Shown here one piece after another: positions 7,526 to 14,623 of a stretch of 25,786 bases of DNA. Below the pieces are notes generated by a model that did no database searches, was not told the origin of the DNA, and was given only the letters and a program-made list of their open reading frames with translations. This stretch comes from Chloroflexi bacterium RBG_16_72_14 (GTDB taxonomy: Bacteria; Chloroflexota; Limnocylindria; Limnocylindrales; CSP1-4), in NCBI GenBank assembly GCA_001797035.1, contig MGOE01000062.1:9761-35546 (forward strand), given 5' to 3'. The translations under genes and the position numbers were made by a program. Every line of letters starts with the position of its first letter. The first letter of the stretch is position 1.

Positions 7526-8301
7526 CGGACCGCCGCCTTCCCGATACCCCGCTCGGCCAGGATGGCCGCGATGCGCTCCGCGATGGCGTCCGGACTGCCG
7601 GCGATCATCTCGGCGGTGGCACTCACCTCGGGCACCGACATGGCCTCGATGACCAGCCCTGCGCCGCCGTCGGCGCTCACCTCGACGGATCCGACCTCCA
7701 TCGTCTTCATCAGCTGCCGCACGCGGCTCACCGGCGCGTAGCGCGGCGTCTCGCGCGACGTCTGGACCCCGAGGGTCGCCGGCAGGTCGACCTCGAGCTC
7801 GGCGACGACGCCGCCCGCGTACTCCTGGTGGACGGTGGCCGTCCGGCCGTCGGGGCCGACGGCGATGTGGGTGACCACCGAGACGTGGGGCAGGTCGAGC
7901 AACGTCGCGACGAGCGGTCCAACCTGGCCGTCGAGGTCGTCGATCGCCTGGACGCCGGTCAGGACCAGGTGGTGGGGCATGTCGCGGAGGGCCGCGGCGA
8001 AGGCGGCAGCCGCGACGTGCGACGCCGGCTGGCGCTCGAACGAGCCGACCTTGACCACGCGGTCGGCGCCACGCGCGAGACACGTCGCAAGGAGCTCGTC
8101 GACGGATCCCGTGTCGAGGGCCAGGCAGGTCACCGAGCCGCCCGCCTGGTCCCGCAGCTGGAGCGCCTCTTCGAGCGCGTACTCGTCCCATTCGCTGGTC
8201 ACGTAGCTCAGCCAGTCACGGGCGAGGTCGGTCCCGTCCGCGTCGATCTCGAGCTCCTCGGCCAGGTCGGGAACCTGCTTGAGCAGGACGATGAATTCCA
8301 T
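7522..8301 (-). CDS. etfB: Electron transfer flavoprotein beta subunit
   Basis: This 259-aa subunit pairs with EtfA. It opens with MEFIVLLKQVPDLAEELEID and has the nucleotide-binding block TGVQAIDDLDGQVGPLVATL and the later LPATLGVQTSRETPRYAPVS segment, all normal for EtfB. The ATG at 8301 has a strong ribosome binding site (AAGGAGG). It lies 43 nt after the HdrC-HdrB fusion gene and overlaps etfA by 4 nt. ETF genes inside an sHdr locus have been described for one subtype of sHdr cluster, which fits the arrangement here. From sequence alone I cannot say whether this ETF is of the bifurcating type. Confidence 0.95.
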   Translation of the reverse strand: MEFIVLLKQVPDLAEELEIDADGTDLARDWLSYVTSEWDEYALEEALQLRDQAGGSVTCLALDTGSVDELLATCLARGADRVVKVGSFERQPASHVAAAAFAAALRDMPHHLVLTGVQAIDDLDGQVGPLVATLLDLPHVSVVTHIAVGPDGRTATVHQEYAGGVVAELEVDLPATLGVQTSRETPRYAPVSRVRQLMKTMEVGSVEVSADGGAGLVIEAMSVPEVSATAEMIAGSPDAIAERIAAILAERGIGKAAVR

Positions 8302-8344
8302 GCGCCTCCTTCGTGCGGTCGTGACCGCCCCGGCAGGCCGGCCG

Positions 8345-9646
8345 TCAGGCGGCCGGCGGCTGCATTGCCTGGTCCAGCAGCTCGATGATGTCGCGGACGA
8401 CGAGCCGCCCATCGTTCCCGGTGGACTTGACGGCATCCTCGAACCGCGATGGCTCGTACGGGCAGGCGACCGACAGGACGCCGGTGCCGTCGGTGCCGAC
8501 GGTCGCGACGGCCTCCCGGACGCGGCGCTCCGACAGCCGCTCCGAGACGTGCCCGGCCACCGTGCCGTCGAGCCACATCCCGCCCCCGCCACCACCGCAG
8601 CAGTAGCCGTTGGCCCGGTTGTGGGGCATCTCGGCCAATCGGATTCCGGGGATCGCCTCGAGGAGCCGCCGCGGCGCGTCGTACTCGCCGTTGTTGCGGC
8701 CCAGGTAGCACGGATCGTGGTACGTGACGTCCAGCTCGACCCGGCTGAGGAATCGCATCCCGTCCACGAGGGGCGCCAGGAACTGCGTGTAGTGGAGGAC
8801 CTCGCCCTCCCAGCCGAGGGCCGGGTAGCGGTTCCGGAACGCGTTGTAGGCGTGCGGATCCATGACCACGAGCCGCTTGAACTCGTACCTGGAGAAGGCC
8901 TTGATGTTCTGCTCGGCAAGCAGCTCGAACAGGCCCGTCTCGCCGGCCAGGCGCGCGGAGTCGCCGTCGCTCCGCTCCTCGGGCCCGAGGATGGCGAAGT
9001 CGACGCCCAGGGCGGTCAGCACCCGGGCCATCGCCCGGGCGGCGTCCTGCCCTCGCGGGTGGTAGCTCGTGTAGTCGGATACGTACCACAGCACATCGAC
9101 GGGCCGGTCGAGCTGGCTGATCACCGGGATCTCGACGCCCGCGCCGGCGATCCAGTCGGCCCGCTTGCGCGGCGACTCGCCCATCGGGTTGCCGGTCCGC
9201 TGGAGGTTCCGGAACACGTCGGACAGCTCATCGGGGATGTTGCCCTCGAGCACGGCCTGCTCCCGGATCGCCGGCATGAACTGGATCGGATTGACCTCCT
9301 TGGGGCACACCCGGTAGCAGTTGCCACAGGTCGTGCACAGCCACAGGTCGGGGTCGTCGATCAGGCGGTTGCCGCGGATGACCTTGGCGTTGAGCTTGCG
9401 CGGGCCATAGTCGCCGACGTGGTTGACGGGGCAGACGGGGACGCACTTGCCGCACTGGTAGCAGTTGCGCAGCGACTCACCGCCCTCGAGGCCGGTGATC
9501 CAGTCCATCGCCTCGGTCGGATACTCGGTGATCGAGCGCTGGGTGAACATCCGGTTCCAGTGACCCGAGATGTCGACGCCCTCGACGACGGCGTGCTCGA
9601 GTTCCGTGACACCGTCGACCTTGATCACCGGGAGCTCACGCTGCAT
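8345..9646 (-). CDS. HdrC-HdrB fusion (HdrD-like) iron-sulfur protein
   Basis: This 433-aa cytoplasmic protein joins an HdrC-type ferredoxin domain to an HdrB-type CCG region. [4Fe-4S] ligands are C62/65/68/72 (CYQCGKCVPVCP) and C104/107/110/114 (CTTCGNCYRVCP). The second CCG domain keeps C313, C349-C350 and C395, but the final CxxC reads CPYE. The first CCG domain has lost its cysteines: the usual CTGD position reads RSDGD and CPHC reads DPHAY. The same losses occur in the membrane HdrD-like protein downstream, so the two are probably paralogues. It occupies the place of separate shdrC2/shdrB2 genes of classical sHdr clusters, or of the hdrB3 gene of the etfAB-containing subtype. A GTG at 9658 would give a GTGA overlap with the upstream gene and is a plausible alternative start. 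Confidence 0.88.
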   Translation of the reverse strand: MQRELPVIKVDGVTELEHAVVEGVDISGHWNRMFTQRSITEYPTEAMDWITGLEGGESLRNCYQCGKCVPVCPVNHVGDYGPRKLNAKVIRGNRLIDDPDLWLCTTCGNCYRVCPKEVNPIQFMPAIREQAVLEGNIPDELSDVFRNLQRTGNPMGESPRKRADWIAGAGVEIPVISQLDRPVDVLWYVSDYTSYHPRGQDAARAMARVLTALGVDFAILGPEERSDGDSARLAGETGLFELLAEQNIKAFSRYEFKRLVVMDPHAYNAFRNRYPALGWEGEVLHYTQFLAPLVDGMRFLSRVELDVTYHDPCYLGRNNGEYDAPRRLLEAIPGIRLAEMPHNRANGYCCGGGGGGMWLDGTVAGHVSERLSERRVREAVATVGTDGTGVLSVACPYEPSRFEDAVKSTGNDGRLVVRDIIELLDQAMQPPAA

Positions 9647-9654
9647 GGCGCTGC

Positions 9655-10467
9655 TCACTCGCCGTCGCGGGCGGCGTCGCCGCGGGGCTCGAGGTCGCGG
9701 ACCCCCAGCAGGCGCCGCACGAGGTCCGGCAGCTGCGGGATGACCCGGTTGAACTCCTGGGTCATCCGCAGGCGGGTCACGGTGTAGAGGTAGATGCCGT
9801 AGATCGCGGCGAGGTAGACGTCGACGGCGAACGGGCTGGCGCCCATGCGCTGGAAGCCGAGGTCGCGGGCCGTCGCGATGACCGCCGAGGTCGCGGCTCC
9901 GACGCGCAGGTAGACCGCCCCGGCATCGCTGCCAGCGAAGTCGAAGTCCTCGACCATGACCAGCGGCAGCGCGCCGGTCATCGTCGCCGGGTCCCACATC
10001 CAGCGGCTCCACAGCCAGTACCGCTCGGGGTCGGAGAAGTGGAGGCACTCGCCCGCCAGGTCGCGGCGGATCGACGCCTCCAGGCCGGCCATGGCATCGT
10101 CGAACGCGCGGAACCGGGTCTCGACCCGCCCGGACCCGTGAACCAGCCCGCGGATGGCGTCGGCCAGGACCGGCCCGCCGGCATGGACGAGCAGCTCGTC
10201 GGTGCGCCGCCGCGTGGCGAACACGCTGGCCAGGATCGGCCGGACGGCGTCGGCCGTGCCGGCCGCCAGGGCCACCTCGGCAAGGTGCGGCGCCAGGACC
10301 TGGCGCTTCCGGGCGAGCAGGTCGGCCACCGTCCCGATGTCGTCCTCGCTGATCTTGACGAGCGCCTCACGCATGAATTCGACGGCGCTCGGGGCGTCGA
10401 CCGCGTCGACGATCCCGCGCTGGTCGGTGAACATGCCGCCGCCGAAGACGGCCGGACCCCAGGTCAT
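9655..10467 (-). CDS. Conserved-position hypothetical protein after shdrA
   Basis: This 270-aa protein has no motif I recognise. It is mostly helical by composition, with a Trp-rich stretch HFSDPERYWLWSRWMWDP near the middle, a single cysteine just before it, and a C-terminal part with an amphipathic helix (VYLAAIYGIYLYTVTRLRM) that could touch a membrane or partner. The ATG at 10467 overlaps the shdrA stop (ATGA), so it is translationally coupled. In classical sHdr operons an uncharacterised gene also sits directly after shdrA; this gene holds the same place and may be its counterpart, but homology is not shown. No cofactor site is visible. Confidence 0.82.
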   Translation of the reverse strand: MTWGPAVFGGGMFTDQRGIVDAVDAPSAVEFMREALVKISEDDIGTVADLLARKRQVLAPHLAEVALAAGTADAVRPILASVFATRRRTDELLVHAGGPVLADAIRGLVHGSGRVETRFRAFDDAMAGLEASIRRDLAGECLHFSDPERYWLWSRWMWDPATMTGALPLVMVEDFDFAGSDAGAVYLRVGAATSAVIATARDLGFQRMGASPFAVDVYLAAIYGIYLYTVTRLRMTQEFNRVIPQLPDLVRRLLGVRDLEPRGDAARDGE

Positions 10468-11531
10468 CGCGCCGCAGCAGGCTGGGCCGGCGCCTGGCCG
10501 CGAACGGCGGCAACGGCACGAATGGCGGCGGAGCCGGCCATGCCGATCGTGTCCTCGAGGTCCTTGGGACCGGCGGCGGCACCAGCGACGAAGATCCCCG
10601 GCACGCTGGTGCTCACCGGATCCATCGGCTCGCCCGGCGTGGCGATGAACCCGTACTTGTTCTGGTCGACGCCAAGGATCCCCGCAACGTCGCGGGTCCC
10701 GCGACTCGGCTCCATCCCGACCGACAGGACGATGACGTCCATCAGGACCTCGAGCGGCCGGCCCATGGTGGTGTCCTCGCCCTTCATGAGCAGGCGGCCA
10801 TCCTTGCCCACGATCTCGGTCACGATCCCGCGGATGTAGGTGACGTTGTACTGCTCCTGGGCCGGCCAGTAGATCTCGTTCTCCCAGTAGCCGTACATCC
10901 GCATGTCGATGTAGAAGATGTAGACCTTGGTATCCGGCAGCAGCCGGCGGATCTCGATGGCCTCCTTGGAGGCGACGCCACAGCAGACCTTCGAGCAGTA
11001 CTCGTTGCCGATCCGCCGGTCACGCGACCCGACGCACTGGATGAATGCCACGTTGCGGGGCGGCTCGCCGGTCGACGGCCGCACGAAGGTGTGCTCCTTG
11101 AGCATCTTCTCCGCGTCGGGCAGGGTGATGACGTCCGGGTACTCGTAGTAGCCGTACATCTGCGTCTCGCGGCCCGGGTCGAAGTGCTGGAAGCCGGTCG
11201 CAACCACGATCGCGCCGACCCGCTCGGACGACTCCCCGCCCGGCCCCGACAAGCTCACGCTGAAGTCGCCGACCGACCCGCTGCAGCCGGTGACGAGCGT
11301 CTCCAGCCGGACGTCGATGGCCGGGTCGGCGACGCCCGCCCGAAGCTCGTCGAGCGCGTCCTGGGCCGAGCCCATCCGCGGCGTCAGGGCCGCGTAGCTC
11401 GACTCGTCGGGCGTGCCGCCCAGCACTCCCCGTCGCTCGACCAGGATGGCCCGCCCGCCGATCGCCGCAACGCTCCGGGCCGCCTCGAGGCCGGCCGGGC
11501 CGCCGCCGATGACCAGGACCGTCTCAGGCAT
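10464..11531 (-). CDS. shdrA: sHdrA, FAD/iron-sulfur subunit of sulfur-oxidising Hdr-like complex
   Basis: HdrA is the flavoprotein core of heterodisulfide reductase; the short form sHdrA serves sulfur oxidation. The 355-aa product begins with the FAD motif VLVIGGGPAGLEAA (residues 5-18). The diagnostic block FIQCVGSRD ... EYCSKVCCGVASKEA carries C166, C179 and C183-C184, the ligands of the cluster beside the flavin. A second flavin-fold motif, VPGIFVAGAAAGPKDLEDTI, is near the C-terminus. It lacks the N- and C-terminal ferredoxin domains of methanogen HdrA, which is normal for sHdrA of about this length. The ATG at 11531 lies inside the last codons of shdrB1 (8-nt overlap). It is expected to form a cytoplasmic complex with the HdrC and HdrB products. 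Confidence 0.95.
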   Translation of the reverse strand: MPETVLVIGGGPAGLEAARSVAAIGGRAILVERRGVLGGTPDESSYAALTPRMGSAQDALDELRAGVADPAIDVRLETLVTGCSGSVGDFSVSLSGPGGESSERVGAIVVATGFQHFDPGRETQMYGYYEYPDVITLPDAEKMLKEHTFVRPSTGEPPRNVAFIQCVGSRDRRIGNEYCSKVCCGVASKEAIEIRRLLPDTKVYIFYIDMRMYGYWENEIYWPAQEQYNVTYIRGIVTEIVGKDGRLLMKGEDTTMGRPLEVLMDVIVLSVGMEPSRGTRDVAGILGVDQNKYGFIATPGEPMDPVSTSVPGIFVAGAAAGPKDLEDTIGMAGSAAIRAVAAVRGQAPAQPAAAR

Positions 11532-12717
11532 CCGCGTCCTCCCAGGTCAGGAACGTCTTGTCGTTCCCCTTCAGGCGCTCGAGGTCGTCCTCGAACTCAC
11601 GCCACCGCTCCCGCCAGTCGATGCCCATCTTCTCGAGCAGCGGCCGGTACTCCGTGTTGTGCCAATGGAGCTGGGCGACCCGGTACGGGTGGGCGCCCAT
11701 CGCAAGGGCCGCGAACTGGGCTTCCGACATCACGGGGACGCCGACCTTGCGGTCGTGGGCCCGGGCCGCGAACTGGCTCTGGTCGAGGGTCGTCACACAG
11801 CCGGTGTCGTGGGTGAGGACGACGTCCGGGTTGGCCTCCTCCTGCATGACCTCGATCTTGCGCAGGGTCGCGAACGATCGGGTGAAGTCCCGCTGGACGA
11901 GGATGTGGCGAAAGCCGAAGCCACAGCAGTCGAACCACGTCGAGTAGTCCTTCACGTTCGCCCCGAGGGCCGTCACGACGGCCGACACGACCGCAGTCCG
12001 CTGGCCTCCGTAGACGTCGGGGTCGTAGATCGCGTCCTCGACCACGAGCTTGTGGTAGTGGCAGGCCGGATGGACCGTGACGTCGATGCCGGACAGGTCG
12101 AGGACCTGGCGCTTCGCGAACTCGTCGCGCATCGCGTACACCCACTCGGAGTAGTGGACGATCTCCTCGGGCATGACGAACGGCTTGCCCAGCTTGTCGC
12201 AGATCCGGCGGACCTCGTCACGGAGCTCGGCCGAGTGGACGAGCTCCTCGCGAACCTCCTTGTAGTGCCCATATGACGTCCCGCAGTGGATCATCGGGAA
12301 GTAGCCCGACTCGTAGGCCGCCCCGAAGTTGCGCATGGCGACGGCTGCCTGGGCACCCTGGTTCGAGGTCGCCGAGGCGTAGTAGTTCCAGGCCGTGCAG
12401 GAGGTCTGGTCCTTGGGGTCGTTGTAGTCGAGGCCGAGCTTGCGGATCAGCCAGAAGATCGACGTGGAGTAGCCCGGGATATGGCCGCACTGGCCGCACG
12501 ACTTGTGGTGCCAGGTCCGCGCGACGGGGATCTTCTTCGTCCGCCCGTACTTCGTGGTCACGCCGATCCACGGGTCGGGCACCCGCTGGACCAGCCACTC
12601 GCCCTTCGCCTCGAGCTCGAACACGCGCTCGCGGACGTCCTCGGTCGGCGGGGTCGCCGGTCCCCGGTCGTCGCGGGCGTCGCGCCGGTTCTCGAGAACG
12701 GTCAACGGGATCGGCAC
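11524..12717 (-). CDS. shdrB1: sHdrB1, CCG-domain subunit
   Basis: This 397-aa protein is the HdrB-type subunit that would hold the iron-sulfur centre doing the sulfur chemistry. N-terminal CCG-like part: C74 and C77 in KSCGQCGHIPGYSTSIFWL, C107 in DQTSCTAWNYYASATSN, and C145 in IHCGTSYGHY. C-terminal part: C219, the pair C264-C265 in WFDCCGFGF, and C307 in TGCVTT, where a second CxxC cysteine would normally be and is Thr here. It starts at GTG 12717 with a very good ribosome binding site (GAGGAGG). It lies 10 nt behind shdrC1 and overlaps shdrA. The sequence is close to sHdrB1 of sulfur oxidisers rather than to methanogen HdrB. Confidence 0.94.
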   Translation of the reverse strand: MPIPLTVLENRRDARDDRGPATPPTEDVRERVFELEAKGEWLVQRVPDPWIGVTTKYGRTKKIPVARTWHHKSCGQCGHIPGYSTSIFWLIRKLGLDYNDPKDQTSCTAWNYYASATSNQGAQAAVAMRNFGAAYESGYFPMIHCGTSYGHYKEVREELVHSAELRDEVRRICDKLGKPFVMPEEIVHYSEWVYAMRDEFAKRQVLDLSGIDVTVHPACHYHKLVVEDAIYDPDVYGGQRTAVVSAVVTALGANVKDYSTWFDCCGFGFRHILVQRDFTRSFATLRKIEVMQEEANPDVVLTHDTGCVTTLDQSQFAARAHDRKVGVPVMSEAQFAALAMGAHPYRVAQLHWHNTEYRPLLEKMGIDWRERWREFEDDLERLKGNDKTFLTWEDADA

Positions 12718-12727
12718 CGGGACCTCC

Positions 12728-13417
12728 TCAATCGGCCGTGTAGCCGGCTTCGTCGAGCAGCTCTTCCATGACGTCGTTCAGGATCATGTGGAGGCCCATG
12801 TCGACGCTCTTGATCATGTCGAGGACGCCCGTCATGTGCCAGATGAGGTAGAGCTCGGTCAGCGTCCTGTCGTCGACCTCCCAGGCCGTGGATGTCGTGT
12901 GCAGCGTGTCCGGCGGCAGGGCGCGGCGCCACAGTTCGAGGTTGTCGGAGATCTCCTGGACGTGGGGCCCCCAGTCCGGGAAGGCGTTCGGCTGGAGCAT
13001 GTCGGGCGAGACCTGCGTCCCGGTCGACATGATCTTGTAGACCACCCGGCCATAGCCCTCGAGGGCGTGCTTCGCGGACGACAGGCCGTTGTTGATCGCG
13101 ACCTCGCGCATGATCGTGATCAGGCCGCCGGGGTTGTTGCCGCGAGGGCAGCGGGTGCAGGAGAAGCATTGCGAGCAGTTCCAGATGTCGTCGTTCAGCT
13201 GCTCGTAGAACATCGGCAGGTCCTGGCGGCCTGCCGCCTGCGCGATCTTCCGGGGGGAGAAGTCATAGAACCGGGCCGACGGGCAGGCCGCCACGCAGAT
13301 CCCGCACTCGTAGCAGCCGTACAGGTAGCTGTCGAAGCGGGCGTCCGCCTTGACCTGGTCGAACAGGTGCTGCTTCGTCTCGAGCGGGACGTCCTCGTAG
13401 CGTGCCTGGAGGGCCAT
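12728..13417 (-). CDS. shdrC1: sHdrC1, two-cluster iron-sulfur subunit
   Basis: This 229-aa electron-transfer subunit has two [4Fe-4S] motifs: C35/38/41/45 (CYECGICVAACP) and C81/84/87/90 (CSQCFSCTRCP). The second group has C-x2-C-x2-C-x2-C spacing, one residue shorter than the standard ferredoxin spacing before the last cysteine. The remainder is helical, with a long C-terminal region rich in Met and Asp. The ATG at 13417 is preceded by CGAGG at about 7 nt. It sits between dsrE and shdrB1, the usual order in sHdr operons, and would relay electrons between sHdrB1 and sHdrA. Confidence 0.94.
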   Translation of the reverse strand: MALQARYEDVPLETKQHLFDQVKADARFDSYLYGCYECGICVAACPSARFYDFSPRKIAQAAGRQDLPMFYEQLNDDIWNCSQCFSCTRCPRGNNPGGLITIMREVAINNGLSSAKHALEGYGRVVYKIMSTGTQVSPDMLQPNAFPDWGPHVQEISDNLELWRRALPPDTLHTTSTAWEVDDRTLTELYLIWHMTGVLDMIKSVDMGLHMILNDVMEELLDEAGYTAD

Positions 13418-13434
13418 GCCGTGCCTCGAACCTG

Positions 13435-13806
13435 CTAGAAGCAGATGACCTGGTCGGCCTCGAGGGCCATGTCGTTGAACGCTGCGCCGCCGATCATCTC
13501 GACACCCTCGATCAGGTCCTCGCGGTTGAGGCCGTGGAGGTCGAGCGACGGCTGGCAGACGTAGAACTTGACGCCCAGGTCGATGGCCTGGTCGATGAAC
13601 CGTCGCAGCGGCGCACCGGTGCCGTCGAACTTGGGGACGATGAGCGTCTCGGCCGTGCCCCTGCGGAGCAGCGTCGGACCGTTGACCGTGAAGTAGATGC
13701 CGACTTCGACGTCCATCGCCGCGGCCGTCGTGGCGAGATAGATCGGAGTCGCGCTTCGTTCCGGGTTGTTCACCCCGCCGGTGTGGACATAGAGCAGCTT
13801 CGACAC
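13435..13806 (-). CDS. dsrE: DsrE-family sulfurtransferase
   Basis: This 123-aa soluble DsrE-family protein (DsrE3-type by length and context) transfers sulfane sulfur. The active cysteine is C84 in KFYVCQPSLDLHGL; a second, C122, lies next to the C-terminus (QVICF). It starts at GTG 13806 with AGGAGA upstream and ends 17 nt before shdrC1. In sHdr organisms a DsrE protein and TusA form a relay that carries persulfide sulfur to the sHdr complex, and both are present here as the first two genes. Confidence 0.92.
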   Translation of the reverse strand: MSKLLYVHTGGVNNPERSATPIYLATTAAAMDVEVGIYFTVNGPTLLRRGTAETLIVPKFDGTGAPLRRFIDQAIDLGVKFYVCQPSLDLHGLNREDLIEGVEMIGGAAFNDMALEADQVICF

Positions 13807-13849
13807 CCGTGGCGTCTCCTGTGGCTTGCCGGCCGCGGATCAGGCGGGT

Positions 13850-14089
13850 TCAGGCCTTCTGGATCCAGAACCGCATGACGTTGCCGTCGGTCTCCTGGTG
13901 AAGCACCGGGTTACCGGTGTTCTTGGACCACGCCCTGACATCGGGGACGGCCCCGGGGTCGGTCGCCTCGAGCAGCACGACCTGCTGCGGCTCGAGCTCC
14001 TTGACGAGCTTGGACAGCTTCACGATCGGCATCGGACACAGGAGGCCCCTCGCGTCGAGCGTGCGGTCCGCGGCGGGAGCGTCTGTCAT
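13850..14089 (-). CDS. tusA: TusA sulfur-carrier protein
   Basis: This 79-aa TusA carries sulfur as a persulfide on C18 within LDARGLLCPMPIVKL, where the Cys-Pro-x-Pro signature is intact. The rest matches the small two-layer TusA fold. The ATG at 14089 follows GGAG at about 8 nt. It is the first gene of the long operon, 43 nt before dsrE, and faces the arsR gene across a 90-155-bp AT-richer region. In this context it is a donor for the sHdr pathway rather than for tRNA thiolation. Confidence 0.95.
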   Translation of the reverse strand: MTDAPAADRTLDARGLLCPMPIVKLSKLVKELEPQQVVLLEATDPGAVPDVRAWSKNTGNPVLHQETDGNVMRFWIQKA

Positions 14090-14131
14090 GGCACGACTCC
14101 AACAAGAGGTGGCGCTGAACCGGGAAGTGCC

Positions 14132-14151
14132 ATACGACCTTATTGCCGTAT
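14132..14151. promoter_or_regulatory. Candidate ArsR operator in divergent tusA/arsR region
   Basis: The inverted repeat ATACG-10 nt-CGTAT (arms 14132-14136 and 14147-14151) lies in the only clearly AT-rich patch of the region. ATTGC also repeats at 8-bp spacing (14142 and 14150). It overlaps the arsR -35 box and a possible minus-strand -10 (TAAGGT, 14142-14137) for the tusA operon, so one bound repressor could control both directions. This is inferred from position. Confidence 0.45.
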
Positions 14152-14170
14152 TGCGATGGCCCTATATACT
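14143..14170 (+). promoter_or_regulatory. Promoter of arsR
   Basis: TTGCCG (14143-14148), 16 nt, then TATACT (14165-14170). Transcription would begin near 14177, two bases before the in-frame ATG at 14179. Confidence 0.6.
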
Positions 14171-14244
14171 CCTCCGCGATGGCAGATGTCAACGCCCAGA
14201 CCCATGAATCCGCCGGGGCGGACCGTGCGGTAGGATCAACGCCC

Positions 14245-14616
14245 ATGGCTGCCGAACGAACGACCCCGCGCATCGACCAGTCGGTCATGGACCGCGCCGC
14301 CCGGGTGATCCGGGTCCTGGGCCATCCCCTCCGCCTGCGCCTGCTCGAGGCCATGGAGGTCGGCGAGCGGAACGTGACCGAGCTCGTCGCCGAGGTCGGG
14401 GTGAGCCAGGCGACCGTCAGCCAGCAGCTCGCGATCCTGCGCCTGGAAGGCGTCGTCGGCGCCCGGCGGGACGGACTGCGCGTGTTCTACCGGATCACGG
14501 AGCCGAAGGTCGCCTCGATCCTCGCCTGCATCCGTGCCTGCGATCTGCCCGAGCTGCAGGGGCCAGTCGAGCTGACCCTCGTCGACCCGCACGCGTCTCC
14601 CCGGGACCCCGCGTAG
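14245..14616 (+). CDS. ArsR-family transcriptional regulator (SoxR/sHdrR-like context)
   Basis: This 123-aa winged-helix repressor probably controls the divergent sulfur-oxidation operon. ARVIRVLGHPLRLRLLEAME is the first helical block, the helix-turn-helix is ERNVTELVAEVGVSQATVSQQLAILR (split by its turn), and the wing is GVVGARRDGLRVFYRI. The only cysteines, C95 and C99, form a C-x3-C in the last helix (SILACIRACDLPEL) and are the obvious sensing residues for persulfide or oxidant. Related regulators of sulfur oxidation use one cysteine near the HTH and one near the C-terminus; the HTH one is absent here. The start chosen has AGGA 9 nt upstream. A start at 14179 (145 aa) would be leaderless from the promoter at 14143-14170 and is a real alternative. 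Confidence 0.88.
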   Translation: MAAERTTPRIDQSVMDRAARVIRVLGHPLRLRLLEAMEVGERNVTELVAEVGVSQATVSQQLAILRLEGVVGARRDGLRVFYRITEPKVASILACIRACDLPELQGPVELTLVDPHASPRDPA

Positions 14617-14623
14617 TCGCTCT

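Noticed and set aside
10464..12717. Methanogen-type heterodisulfide reductase
   Set aside because: HdrA lacks the ferredoxin extensions, and TusA, DsrE and LbpA point to sulfur oxidation instead.
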